Positions 15,905-26,162 are shown, counted from the first letter of the stretch. The stretch is 64,000 bases of DNA from Bacteroidales bacterium UBA5349 (GCA_002410065.1 DHQB01000028.1:75963-139962), one strand, 5' to 3'. Made by a program: numbers and translations. Notes: a model not told the origin generated them from the letters alone.

Positions 15905-17032
15905 ATGTCAGGGATATACATCCACGTTCCATATTGTAAGCGTAAGTGCGACTATTGCGATTTTTACTCAGTGGTAACATCCGAGGGGAAGGCAGGTTTT
16001 GCCACTTTGGTTGAAAAGGAACTTATACTTAGGGGCGATTACTTGCCCGATAGAGAGATAGAGACAATATATTTTGGTGGGGGCACACCCTCAATGCTCG
16101 AGTCAGCTCAAATTACAGATATAATTGGAGCCATTGCAAAACGTTATACTGTATCAAAAAACCCCGAAATTACCCTTGAGGCTAACCCCGATGATATCAG
16201 CGAAGAATTACTCAAGGGTTTTCGATCATCTGGCGTAAATAGGCTAAGCATTGGAGTACAATCCTTTTCCAATTTAGATCTAAAAAGATTGGGAAGGAGG
16301 CATAATGCTTTGCAGGCTATTAAAGCGGTTAGCCTTGCGTATAAGTTAGGTTTCGATAATATCAGCATCGATTTAATCTATGGTCTCCCCTATTCAAACT
16401 CCGCGATTTGGAAAGAGAATCTTCTGCAGGCCTTCGATCTTCCTGTAAACCATTTATCGTGCTACCATCTGATTTATGAGGAAGGAACTCCACTGGATTT
16501 AAAAGTGGCTAAGGGGCTTGTTAAACCAGTGAGTGAGGATCAAAGCGTTGAGCAATTTCAACTGCTTCAGGAGTTGTCAAGTATGAATGGTTTTATTCAT
16601 TACGAGATTTCAAACCTAGCCAAGGAAGGTTACTTTTCCAGACACAATACATCATATTGGAAGCAGATACCCTACCTTGGGCTTGGACCTTCTGCTCACT
16701 CCTACAATGGAACTTCAAGGGATTGGAACCCCAAATCGATTAGCAAATGGCAAAAGTCGATTGAGAATGAGACTATATCTGCAGAAAAGGAGGTGCTTAC
16801 CTCACAGAATAAGCTTAACGATTATCTTATTACCTCACTGCGAACAGTGTGGGGAGCAGATATTAATTTAATATCTCAGGATTTTGGTAGCGATAATGCC
16901 AAGCAGTTTTTGCACACAGCAGAAAAGTACATAAAGCAAGGCGTTATTGAGCAGAGGGATAGCATTTTCAGAATTCTACCAAAGTTTTTTTTTACGTCGG
17001 ATGGGATTATCTCCGATTTTCTTGCAGTCTAG
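15905..17032 (+). CDS. hemW: HemW-like radical SAM heme chaperone
   Basis: The 375-residue protein opens with IYIHVPYCKRKCDYCDFYS, giving the CxxxCxxC iron-sulfur motif of the HemN/HemW radical SAM family, followed by IYFGGGTPSML, LEANPDD and NRLSIGVQSF. Its length and short N-terminus fit HemW rather than the longer coproporphyrinogen oxidase HemN. HemW binds heme and delivers it to membrane proteins such as respiratory enzymes. It is transcribed divergently from rpiB; a weak hairpin at 17037-17060 follows the stop. Confidence 0.9.
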   Translation: MSGIYIHVPYCKRKCDYCDFYSVVTSEGKAGFATLVEKELILRGDYLPDREIETIYFGGGTPSMLESAQITDIIGAIAKRYTVSKNPEITLEANPDDISEELLKGFRSSGVNRLSIGVQSFSNLDLKRLGRRHNALQAIKAVSLAYKLGFDNISIDLIYGLPYSNSAIWKENLLQAFDLPVNHLSCYHLIYEEGTPLDLKVAKGLVKPVSEDQSVEQFQLLQELSSMNGFIHYEISNLAKEGYFSRHNTSYWKQIPYLGLGPSAHSYNGTSRDWNPKSISKWQKSIENETISAEKEVLTSQNKLNDYLITSLRTVWGADINLISQDFGSDNAKQFLHTAEKYIKQGVIEQRDSIFRILPKFFFTSDGIISDFLAV

Positions 17033-17190
17033 CGCAGGTTTGTTGTACCCCAAACAAACCAAGAAAATTATCTCGAAAAAGAATTTGTATTCGTAATTCA
17101 GCTAACTTGTTTGAGATTTATATTTTAAAAATTACTTCCAAAGCAATTATATCTATATATTTTATCCGCCAAAATTATAATGTTTTGATT

Positions 17191-19437
17191 ATGAGTACTA
17201 AGATCTCAGGTTTTTCGAACTTTATTTTACAGTTTATAAAAGTTGCTACTACTGTTTTTCTAGTAGTATTTGTAATTGATTCCTACGGGATTAATCACAA
17301 AAAGGATAGTCTTTACTCTGAGTTGAGAAGTGCAAAAAGTGATAGGGATAAGTACAGAATCCATTTTCAGCTTTCAGCTATTGATTCGTCCCTTTATCAC
17401 CTAGATAAAGCTGAAGAATTTGCAAAGAACGACCATTATATTATTGGTATTGTTGAGGCCGCAAATAATCGGGCTATTTACTATAACGATCTTGCTGAGT
17501 ACGATAAAGCGCTAGAAATACTTAATAGTGCTCTTGAATGGAGTCCACAGATTTCGGATCCCAATCTTATGGGCCGTTTGCTGGGTAATATTGGGAATGT
17601 ATATTCCTATAAAAATTACCATAGTAAAGCAATAGAGTATTACAGTAGGGCCATAGTTTTTTTTGAGAAGGAAAACAATGAGTTGGGCCTAGCCAATTTA
17701 TATGGAATGCTGGGTAATGTTAAGTATAAGAATCAGAACTATAATGATGCTATTGATTCATATAATAGTGGCCGATTGCTATTCATTAAGCTTGGGATAA
17801 AGGGAGGTGAGGTTGTTTCAGAGATGAATATTGGAAATTGCCACAAGAAACTTAACGAAGTTGACTCAGCCTTTGTTTATTATAATAGAGCTCTCGAAAA
17901 GTATAATGCCTTGGGTAACATGCCTTACTATAAAGCCATGTGCCTAGCAAATATTGGCAATTTATATGCACTGGATAAAGAATTTGTTGAAGCAGAGAAA
18001 TATTTACTTGAAGCTGAGAAAGTTTTTTCCCAGATAAATAATAGTTACTCAATAGCTCAGATAAACCTCGATTTGGCGGACGTTTACTTGAGGGTAAACA
18101 AATTAAATTTGGCATATGAGAAAATAAACAAGGGAAGGGAAATAGTTGAAGAGCAAGAGTTTTACTATTTAAAACTTAATGTAAACAGGTTGTTGTGGGA
18201 CTACTATAAGCACAAAGAGGATTATCAGAGTGCTCATTATTGGTTAAATGAATACATGTTGGTAAACGATTCACTCCAGAGAATTGATAGGAATGAGAAT
18301 GTTGATTTCATTTTAGCACAATTTGAAACTGAGCGGAAGGAGCGGGAGATAGAAATTCTGAAGAAGAATGACGAGATAAGCCAATTAATGATCCGACGAA
18401 AAACCTTAAATTTATATTTTGTAGTTCTTGGTTTAACAATTGCTCTCGTATTTATTGGGTTTCTGTATAAAAGTTTTAGAAGGGTTAAGCGGATGAACAA
18501 CCTATTAGCCTTTCAAAATGTTGAAATAGGCCAACAGAAAGAGGAGATTACCTCACAGCGCGACGAGATTGAGAGTCAGTGTGATATGCTGGAAGACCAG
18601 AATGAAGTTTTGGAAAGGTTTCAAACGCACACAAACCAAAGCCTTCGCTATGCTCAAAGTATTCAGGCAGCAATTCTTCCTTCTGATAAAATTTTACAAC
18701 AAATTAGCTCTGAGTTTTTTGTAATTATTAAGCCCTGCGAGCTGGTCAGTGGCGATTTTTTTTGGGCTACTGTTTTTGATGATTACAGGGTTTTCTGTGT
18801 GGCCGACTGTACAGGGCATGGTGTACCGGGTGCCTTTATGAGCATACTTGGTATTACAGCCCTTAACAATATCGTTTCAAGACATAAAGTTTCAAAACCT
18901 AATGAGATACTTGGCTACTTAAAAGAGAGCGTGATTGAAGCGCTAAGCCAGAATGATCCTGAACAATTACATAAGGATGGAATGGACATTGCCCTTTGCG
19001 TTTTTAATACAAAAACTCGTGAGTTGCAATTTGCTGGTGCTGGGTTACCCCTATGGGTTGTTTCAAATGAGTTGCCTGAATCAATTCTTATGAATTGTGT
19101 GGCAGAACCCATAAATAAAAACGGTTTTACGCTTTGCGAGTTTAAGGGCGATATTATGCCGGTTGGGCAATCACCCCTTAATACCGAGTTTACCAACCAT
19201 AGTTTTAAATTAGATAATTCAAGCATTTCAGTATATCTTTCAACGGATGGGTACATCGATCAGCGTGGAGGGAAAGAAGGCAAGAAATTTCAGAAACGAC
19301 AACTTTTGGAGCAAATAATTAGTATTCAGGATAACTCGTTTGAAGACCAAAAACAAATTGTAGAAAATACTTTTCAGAAATGGATGGGCAACTATAGCCA
19401 GATAGATGATGTTACTATTTTAGGGATTAAGCTTTAG
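17191..19437 (+). CDS. TPR-sensor SpoIIE-type (PP2C) serine phosphatase
   Basis: I chose the ATG at 17191; the TTG at 17107 adds residues before the signal/anchor helix. The 748-residue protein has an N-terminal signal or anchor segment, about seven tetratricopeptide repeats (roughly residues 75-370), a transmembrane helix near 407-427, a coiled coil and a SpoIIE-type PP2C domain from about 495. Metal-binding motifs are intact: SGDFFWA, VADCTGHGVPGAF, GMDIALCVF and YLSTDGYIDQ. Such proteins dephosphorylate anti-sigma-factor antagonists in partner-switching systems, but no RsbV or RsbW homologue is nearby. Sequence order and motifs match the paralogue at 60140-62455. Confidence 0.92.
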   Translation: MSTKISGFSNFILQFIKVATTVFLVVFVIDSYGINHKKDSLYSELRSAKSDRDKYRIHFQLSAIDSSLYHLDKAEEFAKNDHYIIGIVEAANNRAIYYNDLAEYDKALEILNSALEWSPQISDPNLMGRLLGNIGNVYSYKNYHSKAIEYYSRAIVFFEKENNELGLANLYGMLGNVKYKNQNYNDAIDSYNSGRLLFIKLGIKGGEVVSEMNIGNCHKKLNEVDSAFVYYNRALEKYNALGNMPYYKAMCLANIGNLYALDKEFVEAEKYLLEAEKVFSQINNSYSIAQINLDLADVYLRVNKLNLAYEKINKGREIVEEQEFYYLKLNVNRLLWDYYKHKEDYQSAHYWLNEYMLVNDSLQRIDRNENVDFILAQFETERKEREIEILKKNDEISQLMIRRKTLNLYFVVLGLTIALVFIGFLYKSFRRVKRMNNLLAFQNVEIGQQKEEITSQRDEIESQCDMLEDQNEVLERFQTHTNQSLRYAQSIQAAILPSDKILQQISSEFFVIIKPCELVSGDFFWATVFDDYRVFCVADCTGHGVPGAFMSILGITALNNIVSRHKVSKPNEILGYLKESVIEALSQNDPEQLHKDGMDIALCVFNTKTRELQFAGAGLPLWVVSNELPESILMNCVAEPINKNGFTLCEFKGDIMPVGQSPLNTEFTNHSFKLDNSSISVYLSTDGYIDQRGGKEGKKFQKRQLLEQIISIQDNSFEDQKQIVENTFQKWMGNYSQIDDVTILGIKL

Positions 19438-19470
19438 TAAGGCAGCCTTTACTCTATCACTAATTGCAAG

Positions 19471-19502
19471 TAGGGGGGATTGACAATTGTCAATCCCCCC
19501 TA
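19471..19502. terminator. bidirectional hairpin between convergent genes
   Basis: A perfect 32-nt palindrome (half-site TAGGGGGGATTGACAA) lies between the 3' ends of the phosphatase and the RND pump gene. The GC-rich stem would stop or protect transcripts from both sides. A clear U-run is missing on either strand, so it may work as a 3'-end stabiliser rather than a classic intrinsic terminator. Confidence 0.7.
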
Positions 19503-19522
19503 TCATAATTTAAGTTTTTAAC

Positions 19523-22500
19523 CTATTTAGCATTCCCATTGCCGATTAAGCGTTCGCCTTGACCGCTCCAAACAATGTATTTTCGCTGTAGGTTTACTGT
19601 AATCCTGTACATTACCGGAACAATTACTAGCGTTAGGAATGTGGCAAAGGTTAATCCAAATATTATTGTCCACGAAATTGGTCCCCACATAATTACGTTA
19701 TCGCCACCAAAGTAAATACCAGGCTCAAAGCGGCTTAAGGCTCCTTCAAAATCTATGTTAAGCCCTATTGCCATTGGTACTAAGCCCAAAACAGTGGTAA
19801 TGGCCGTAAGAAGTACGGGTCTGAGCCTTGTTCTGCCAGCTTCAACAACACACTCAGTTGCATCTTTAACCGGCAGAAATGCACCCTCGGGTAAACCTAA
19901 TGCTTTCAGTCTTTCCTCTTTTAAAAGACCTATGTAATCGATAAGCACAATAGCGTTGTTAACAACTATGCCTGCTAACGATATAATTCCAATACCGGTC
20001 ATAACAATTACAAAATCCATTTTAAAGGTTGATATTCCTCCAAAAACACCTATTGTACTAAACAGGACTGTTGTTAATATTATTAACGGACGTATTAGCG
20101 AGTTGAACTGGGTAACCAGAATTAGACCGATAAGGGCTAGCGCAATAATCAGCGCATTAATTAGAAACGCCATCGATTCTGCCTGTTCTTCCTGCTCACC
20201 AGTAAACGCATGCTCATAACCTTCGCCCATTTCAAAATCGGCCAAAACTTGCTTAAGCTGATTGTTAATGCGGTTGGCATTAAACCCCGTAATAACATTT
20301 GAGTATAGGGTAACTGCCCTATTCTTGTCCTTACGCTTTACCGATCCGTATGTGGTTGAGTACTTAAAATCGGCAACGGCCGAAAGAGGGATCTGTATCG
20401 TTTTACCGTCCTCTTTAAAACCAATTTTTTGGTTGAGCAGGGTTGGCAAGTTATATCTATACTCATCCTTATACCTAAGCTGAATAGGAAAATCATCTTC
20501 ACCATCCTTGTATCTCGATACCTCTTTGCCAAAAAGCGATGTACGTATGGCACTGGCAATTTGCAGAGTGCTTAATCCAAACCTACGGGCTTTATCACGA
20601 TCAATCTGAACTAAGAGTTCAGGTTTGCCAACATCTAAATCCATCTTTAACCCTTCAATTCCCTGTATATTCTGTGCATTGATAAATGCCTCCATACTAT
20701 CGGCGTAGGCTACCAACTTGTCAAACTCAGGTCCCGTAATCTCAATGTTGATAGCTTTTCCGGCTGGTGGTCCCATTGCATTTTGAGAGAAAGAGAACAA
20801 AACACCCGGATATTGGTTCAGCATCTTGTTGTTCAGCATGATCATTATCTTGGATGTGCTTATGCCTTCCCGATCTTTAAAATCGACAAAACTAATGGTT
20901 GTGAGTGCTTTGTTTACCTCCTTGCCAAATGCGCTCCGTTGATCGGGATCTCCACGACCTATGGTGGTTAATACCGACTTAACAATATGCCTGTAAGGCT
21001 TTAAAAGACTATCCAAATCCGATTCAATACCTAGCATCGTCGAATTGGTTGCTGTTATGTCTGATCCAATTGGGAGTTCTGCAACAATGTTGATGTAGGT
21101 TGGCTCGTTAGTAGGGAAAAACTTAACATCGGGCTTACGCACCATAAATAGTAGAATGCTAAAGATTAGTAACCCAAATGTTCCTAAAAAGAACCATACA
21201 GGGCGTGATCCCCTTAAGGCATATTTGAGGGTTCGGGAGTAGATGTTTTCTAACCATACTAAGAAAACATCTCTAAACAAACGCTCAACCTTATAAAAGA
21301 AAATAGCATTAAGAAAAACTATAATTGCCACAATGCTTAGGATGTTTGCAATGGCAAACCATTTAACCAGATATAGCAAAGCAGCTAATGCAACAAGGAT
21401 TAGTGTAAGTCTATATGCTTTTCGTTTATTGGGTGTATTGTCGTGCCTGTTTTCACCGTGCTTAATAAAAGTAGCCGAAACAACAGGAATAATAACTAGG
21501 GCAACAAAAAGCGAAGAGGTTAGCACAATGATAAGCGTAACGGGCAAGTTTTTCATGAACTCGCCTGTTATACCACCCCAAAACGCAAGCGGTAAAAAGG
21601 CGGCTAAGGTTGTTGCGGTTGAGGCAATAATAGGAACAGCAATTTCACCCACTGCTAACCGTGCTGCTTCAACAGGGTTATGGCCCTTATCAACAAATCG
21701 GTAGATATTCTCTACTACAACAATGGCATTATCAACAAGCATTCCCAGCGCAAGAATAAGCGAGAATAGTACAATCATGTTTATCTGATAGCCAATAATA
21801 TTCAGCACCATAAACGAAGAGAGCATCGAAAGGGGAATGGCTAATCCCACAAAAAGAGCATTTCGAGTTCCCAAAAAGTAAAATAGTATGAGAACCACAA
21901 AGAATACTCCTAATATTAGGCTGTTTTCAAGGTTTGAAAGTTGCTTACGAATTAAATCGCTTTGATCATTGGTAATGGTAACCGATAAGGTTGCAGGGAG
22001 GGCGCCTGTTTCCTTCGCCCTATCGAGCACCTTAAAAATTTTATCGGTTGCGTTCAGCAGATTTTCTCCTCCTTTTTTAATAACCTGTACCGAAACTACT
22101 GGCTGCCCATTTAGCCTGCTCATGGTGGTTGGTTCAGCATATCCGTCTATAACATCGGCAACGTCTCGTAAGTAGATGGTTCTGGATTGCTCTCGCTTTA
22201 CAACAATGCCCTCAATGTCTTGCATATTATCAAACTCACCAACAATACGAATTGATCTTCGCATTGTTCCCAGCCAAATATCACCCCCCGACATTGAAAT
22301 GTTTTCCCAAGCAATGGCATTCTCAATATCCTGAAACGATAGGCCAAGGGCTTCCATGCTGATAAGGTCAACCTCTATGTTAATCTCCCTATCTTCAACT
22401 CCCTGAATTTGAACTTTTGAGACCTCTGTAATGGGCTCTATCATATCCTCAAGGTACTCTGCGTTGGCCTTTAGCTCTTCCAAAGAGAAATCGCCCGATA

Positions 22501-22963
22501 AGTTGATGTTGATGATTGGGAATTCCGAAAAATCTATATCGGTAATTAAAGGATCGGTTAGTAAATCGGTGGGTAGCTCGCCTTTTGCCCGGTCAACGGC
22601 ATCCTTCACCTCTTGAAGCGCTTCGCGAATAGGAACATTGGTATTAAACTCAACCATTATCAATGAAGCATCCTGAAGCGAAGTAGAGGTAATCTGCTTA
22701 AGTCCTTTTACATCCTCTGCCTCTTTCTCAATGGGCCGTGTTATAAGGTTTTCAATATCAATTGGGGGGTTACCAGGGTAAACGGTTTGTACAAGTATTG
22801 TTGGAAAAACCACATCGGGGAATAACTCCTTTGGCAGCCCCCTGTAAGACATAAAACCGAAAACGGCAATGATAAGGGTTAGCAGGTAAACCGTGTTCCT
22901 ATTTTTTAATGCCCATGAGGTTAACTTGAACTCTCTGGGTTTTTGTTGTGTACTATCGCTCAT
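19523..22963 (-). CDS. RND-family efflux pump inner-membrane permease (AcrB/MdtB-like)
   Basis: The 1146-residue permease has the family architecture of two homologous halves, each with a first transmembrane helix (ALKNRNTVYLLTLIIAVFGF), a large periplasmic loop and a six-helix bundle. Conserved TM4 ALGMLVDNAIVVVENI and the opposing TM motif GIVVNNAIVLIDYI are visible. The ATG at 22963 (MSDSTQQKPREFKL) is preferred because the longer frame would need a TTG start. With its adaptor and TolC upstream it forms a tripartite proton-driven pump through the envelope; substrates are unknown. It ends facing the phosphatase gene across the 19471-19502 palindrome. Confidence 0.95.
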   Translation of the reverse strand: MSDSTQQKPREFKLTSWALKNRNTVYLLTLIIAVFGFMSYRGLPKELFPDVVFPTILVQTVYPGNPPIDIENLITRPIEKEAEDVKGLKQITSTSLQDASLIMVEFNTNVPIREALQEVKDAVDRAKGELPTDLLTDPLITDIDFSEFPIININLSGDFSLEELKANAEYLEDMIEPITEVSKVQIQGVEDREINIEVDLISMEALGLSFQDIENAIAWENISMSGGDIWLGTMRRSIRIVGEFDNMQDIEGIVVKREQSRTIYLRDVADVIDGYAEPTTMSRLNGQPVVSVQVIKKGGENLLNATDKIFKVLDRAKETGALPATLSVTITNDQSDLIRKQLSNLENSLILGVFFVVLILFYFLGTRNALFVGLAIPLSMLSSFMVLNIIGYQINMIVLFSLILALGMLVDNAIVVVENIYRFVDKGHNPVEAARLAVGEIAVPIIASTATTLAAFLPLAFWGGITGEFMKNLPVTLIIVLTSSLFVALVIIPVVSATFIKHGENRHDNTPNKRKAYRLTLILVALAALLYLVKWFAIANILSIVAIIVFLNAIFFYKVERLFRDVFLVWLENIYSRTLKYALRGSRPVWFFLGTFGLLIFSILLFMVRKPDVKFFPTNEPTYINIVAELPIGSDITATNSTMLGIESDLDSLLKPYRHIVKSVLTTIGRGDPDQRSAFGKEVNKALTTISFVDFKDREGISTSKIMIMLNNKMLNQYPGVLFSFSQNAMGPPAGKAINIEITGPEFDKLVAYADSMEAFINAQNIQGIEGLKMDLDVGKPELLVQIDRDKARRFGLSTLQIASAIRTSLFGKEVSRYKDGEDDFPIQLRYKDEYRYNLPTLLNQKIGFKEDGKTIQIPLSAVADFKYSTTYGSVKRKDKNRAVTLYSNVITGFNANRINNQLKQVLADFEMGEGYEHAFTGEQEEQAESMAFLINALIIALALIGLILVTQFNSLIRPLIILTTVLFSTIGVFGGISTFKMDFVIVMTGIGIISLAGIVVNNAIVLIDYIGLLKEERLKALGLPEGAFLPVKDATECVVEAGRTRLRPVLLTAITTVLGLVPMAIGLNIDFEGALSRFEPGIYFGGDNVIMWGPISWTIIFGLTFATFLTLVIVPVMYRITVNLQRKYIVWSGQGERLIGNGNAK

Positions 22964-23026
22964 TGTTGTTTGTATATGAGATGATAAATGTTTTGATAAA
23001 CTCAAAGCATGTTTCTGTTCAGACTC

Positions 23027-24160
23027 TTACCGTATTTCAATTAAGTTTCCATTGCTAACCTGGTTAAAGCCTGCAGTTATTACCTTTTGTCCAGCCGACA
23101 ATCCTTTAATAATCATTGTTTTGTCGTTGTATGAGAGTCCAGTCTCTATGTATGTCTTTTGGGCAATGTCCTTTCCCTCCTCGTTTTGATTAACAACAAA
23201 AAGGAATTCGCCGCGGCTATCCTGCTTAACAATGATGCTTGGAACAACCAATGCCTTTTCCGACTCAAAATCTTTTAGGTTTAAAGAGGCAATTTGGTTA
23301 GGCTTGATTAGTCCGTTTTTATTGGGCAATAGCACTTCAATCTTAATTGTACGGGTTTTGGAATCAATAGCATTCCCTATTCGGTGAATTGGAGCGCTAT
23401 GGGCTATGTTTTTGTATGTAGGGAAAAGGATATCAACCACATCGCCCACGTTAATTTTTGGTAGTAAAGTTTCTGATACATCTGCAATTACTCGTATTTG
23501 GTCGAGATTGATTAAATAAACTGCGGGTTTGCCTGGGGATGCCAGTTCACCCTCCTTAATCATTATATCATCAACAATACCGCTAAAGGGGGCTTTAATG
23601 ATTGACATGTCAAATTGAGACTTAAGTGTTTTTAACTTTTGCTCAAGGCTCTCCTTTGCGTTTTTGGCCTGGAGGTATTGTAGTTCCGAGCCAATTCGTT
23701 GTTCCCATAAATCGCTCTGCTTTTCGTACAATTTATTGGATAGTTCTAGCCCTAGTTTTACTTCGGCAATGCTACTTTCTAGCATTTCTGTATTAAGGGT
23801 AATTAAAATTTCACCCTTGCTAACCCTCTGTCCCTTTGTTACTCGTATTGCTTTTACCTGTCCGTTAGCCTCTGGACTAATGAATGCTTCATCCTGGAGT
23901 TCAACGGTTCCATTTACCAGGAAAAAATGCTGAAAAACCTCAGGCTCTAATATTTGAATATTAACTGGAGTTTGGCCATTCAATCCATTATTCTCTTCAG
24001 TTGCCTTAAGCTTTTGCTCCAGCGTATTAATATCATGGTTTAGCTTTATTTGTTGCTCCTTAAGGTTTGATAGCTGTTCGCGAATAGCATCGGGAGATTC
24101 TGAGTTGCTGCATCCAAAAAGGATTAGAGATGCAATGAGCACTATGCTTATTTTTTTCAT
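23027..24160 (-). CDS. RND efflux periplasmic adaptor (membrane fusion) lipoprotein
   Basis: The 377-residue protein begins with lipobox LILFGC (Cys17), so it is a lipoprotein. A predicted coiled-coil stretch (residues 27-60) is followed by the biotinyl-lipoyl half motif VKAIRVTKGQRVSKGEILITL, a long alpha-hairpin with QAKNAKESLEQKLKTLK, the second half FSGIVDDIMIKEGELASPG and beta-barrel and membrane-proximal domains. It should link the RND permease to the TolC-type channel encoded just upstream. The permease start lies about 63 bp after its stop. Confidence 0.93.
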   Translation of the reverse strand: MKKISIVLIASLILFGCSNSESPDAIREQLSNLKEQQIKLNHDINTLEQKLKATEENNGLNGQTPVNIQILEPEVFQHFFLVNGTVELQDEAFISPEANGQVKAIRVTKGQRVSKGEILITLNTEMLESSIAEVKLGLELSNKLYEKQSDLWEQRIGSELQYLQAKNAKESLEQKLKTLKSQFDMSIIKAPFSGIVDDIMIKEGELASPGKPAVYLINLDQIRVIADVSETLLPKINVGDVVDILFPTYKNIAHSAPIHRIGNAIDSKTRTIKIEVLLPNKNGLIKPNQIASLNLKDFESEKALVVPSIIVKQDSRGEFLFVVNQNEEGKDIAQKTYIETGLSYNDKTMIIKGLSAGQKVITAGFNQVSNGNLIEIR

Positions 24161-24201
24161 CTTTTGCTGTGAATTAATTGTTTTAGTATCTTCTTTTTTG
24201 T

Positions 24202-25524
24202 CTAAAGTTTCCCCGTAATTTTATCAACCTTAAGTTTTGCACTTAGCAATTCAACTGTTGCGCCAATGTAATTTCCAACGGCTTGCAAATACTTATCGTT
24301 GGAGTCAATAACTTCTTGCTGAGATGCCACTCCTTTGCTATACCTAACTCTATAGTTCTGGTAAACCCTTTGGGCCAGTTCCTTATTCTCTTTTTGGCTT
24401 TGATACTTTTCCCAAGCGGTTAGGTACTGAGTTTGCGCATTGTTAAGTTCTAACTCTATGCTTTGTTTAACTAGGTTTAGTGAGTTTGTAGCCTTGTTTA
24501 GCTCAAGTTTTGCTTGCTGAACCTTGGATCGCCTCATTCCGCTGGAGAAAATTGGAAGAGAAAAACTTGCTCCGGCAAGAGCCTCGGGAGTAAAGTTGAT
24601 TACTGGCTGTTTTGCCAATCGCTGGAAACTTGCAAAAGCTGAAAGGGTTGGTAAGTAGTTCGACTTTTGTAGTTTGAGTTGCAGTTCGCTAAGCTCCACC
24701 TGATTGGCCATTATTCTCAGGTCGATATTATTCTGTTGGTCAATATTGTTTACAGAATTTAATGCTGGGGCTAAATCGTTGGTAAACGATTCAAGATTAT
24801 CTGAAAGTTGAATTTGTGTTTGCACATCGATACCCAAATGAAAGTTAAGCAGGTTTTGGGCCGATTGGAACTGACGGGCGATTTCACTTGCAGAGTTTTT
24901 AACCATGGACAGCGATACTTTGATCTGATCTTTTGCCGTTTCGTCAATAAATCCGGTTTTTAGCATGGCCTCAGAGTCTGAGTATACACGTTGTAGGTTG
25001 ATAACGCTTGAGTCGATAATGTTTTTAGTTTCTGATAGTAACAAAATGGTGTAGTAAGCGGATGCAACATTGTACTTAATATCCTCCTCATTTTTAACCA
25101 ATGCATTCTCCGACAAATTTTTGTAGGCTTTTGAAGCCTGCAACCCTACAATGTAAGGGCCGCTAAATATCAGCTGCGATGCGGTTACGCTTAAAGTTGC
25201 ATTAGCTTTTTCGCCAACTTCAACCTCAACAGGTCCAGTTGGCCCAGGAAAAGTGAGCTTGGGTAGCTCGTTTAGAATCATATTAAAATCAACCTTAGAG
25301 TTTACCTGTGGAAGCCCTGTGGCCGTTATTTCCCAAACTTTTTTCTGCGCTATTACAACATCAAGCTGTGCATTTTTATGGCTAAGGTTATTGTCAATGG
25401 CCATTTTTTGTGCCTCATCCAGTGTTAATCTAAACTCTTGGTTTTGAGCATATGTGGAGAGGGAAACCAGGTTTACCATGCCCCATAAGCAAAATGTGAT
25501 GAGGGTAGTTCTTCGCTTTTTCAT
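24202..25524 (-). CDS. TolC-family outer membrane efflux protein
   Basis: The 440-residue protein has a signal peptide ending near STYAQ, followed by RLTLDEAQKMAIDNNLSHKNAQLDV, the repeat-opening of outer membrane efflux proteins, and two long helical repeat halves with periodic Ala, Gln and Leu (for example NSLNLVKQSIELELNNAQTQ). It forms the outer membrane channel of the tripartite pump. Its ATG overlaps the TetR stop by 4 bp (ATGA), so the operon runs tetR-tolC-adaptor-RND and is translationally coupled at the first junction. Confidence 0.93.
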   Translation of the reverse strand: MKKRRTTLITFCLWGMVNLVSLSTYAQNQEFRLTLDEAQKMAIDNNLSHKNAQLDVVIAQKKVWEITATGLPQVNSKVDFNMILNELPKLTFPGPTGPVEVEVGEKANATLSVTASQLIFSGPYIVGLQASKAYKNLSENALVKNEEDIKYNVASAYYTILLLSETKNIIDSSVINLQRVYSDSEAMLKTGFIDETAKDQIKVSLSMVKNSASEIARQFQSAQNLLNFHLGIDVQTQIQLSDNLESFTNDLAPALNSVNNIDQQNNIDLRIMANQVELSELQLKLQKSNYLPTLSAFASFQRLAKQPVINFTPEALAGASFSLPIFSSGMRRSKVQQAKLELNKATNSLNLVKQSIELELNNAQTQYLTAWEKYQSQKENKELAQRVYQNYRVRYSKGVASQQEVIDSNDKYLQAVGNYIGATVELLSAKLKVDKITGKL

Positions 25525-26162
25525 TGTTCGTAAATGTGTGTTAAATCGTTAATGTCAAAATCTTTTAACTTTTGCTCTAAAAAATCAATGCCTTTTTGGT
25601 TGGCTATTCCTCTGATGTGATAAACAAAAACTTCGAGGAAGAATTTTGGAGATGTAAACTCTTCAATAGTAAATATCTCGTTGTTTAGCATGCCTTCCAT
25701 TCTCGACACCTGGAGCTTACCAATAATGTCCCCATCTAAATCATCGCGGTATAAGTTTTCCTGCTTACCAATTTCAATGTTATTTACTATGCTTTTGTAC
25801 ATCCTTTCCCTTCGCGCTTTCAGCAAGCGCTGGTAGTGGTGGGGGTAGTATTTGTTTAGATCGTACTCGGTTGAGTGGCTAGTGTTTTTAAGCTTGTGGC
25901 TAACAATTTTACTTACAAGTAAAAGTTTCTCAATGGCATTGATACTTGGGGTATTAACACACTCCATATCCTTTACCTGATCCTCAATTTCAAGATCAAT
26001 TACTTTTTCAACTAATTCATCTTTATTCTTAACGTGTTGGTAGAGGGTTTTTTTTGAAATGCATAAATGCGAAGCAACATCATCCATTGTGATGCTTTTA
26101 ACCCCATAGCGCATGTACAAATCGCGAACCTGTTTAACTAAATTTTCAAATTCTGTACTCAT
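25521..26162 (-). CDS. TetR-family regulator of the efflux operon
   Basis: The 213-residue protein has an N-terminal TetR helix-turn-helix (VRDLYMRYGVKSITMDDVAS, then HLCISKKTLYQHVKNKDELV) and a helical ligand-binding C-terminal domain. It is the first gene of the efflux operon and overlaps the TolC gene by 4 bp, so it probably represses its own operon and is released by a pump substrate. The 94 bp upstream are AT-rich with ACTTTA/TAAAGT half-sites on the minus strand that could be its operator, but I cannot fix the site. Confidence 0.9.
   Translation of the reverse strand: MSTEFENLVKQVRDLYMRYGVKSITMDDVASHLCISKKTLYQHVKNKDELVEKVIDLEIEDQVKDMECVNTPSINAIEKLLLVSKIVSHKLKNTSHSTEYDLNKYYPHHYQRLLKARRERMYKSIVNNIEIGKQENLYRDDLDGDIIGKLQVSRMEGMLNNEIFTIEEFTSPKFFLEVFVYHIRGIANQKGIDFLEQKLKDFDINDLTHIYEQ

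Noticed and set aside
17037..17060. Hairpin GGTTTGTT/AACAAACC after hemW
   Set aside because: The stem is AT-rich and no T-run follows, so a terminator call is not supported.
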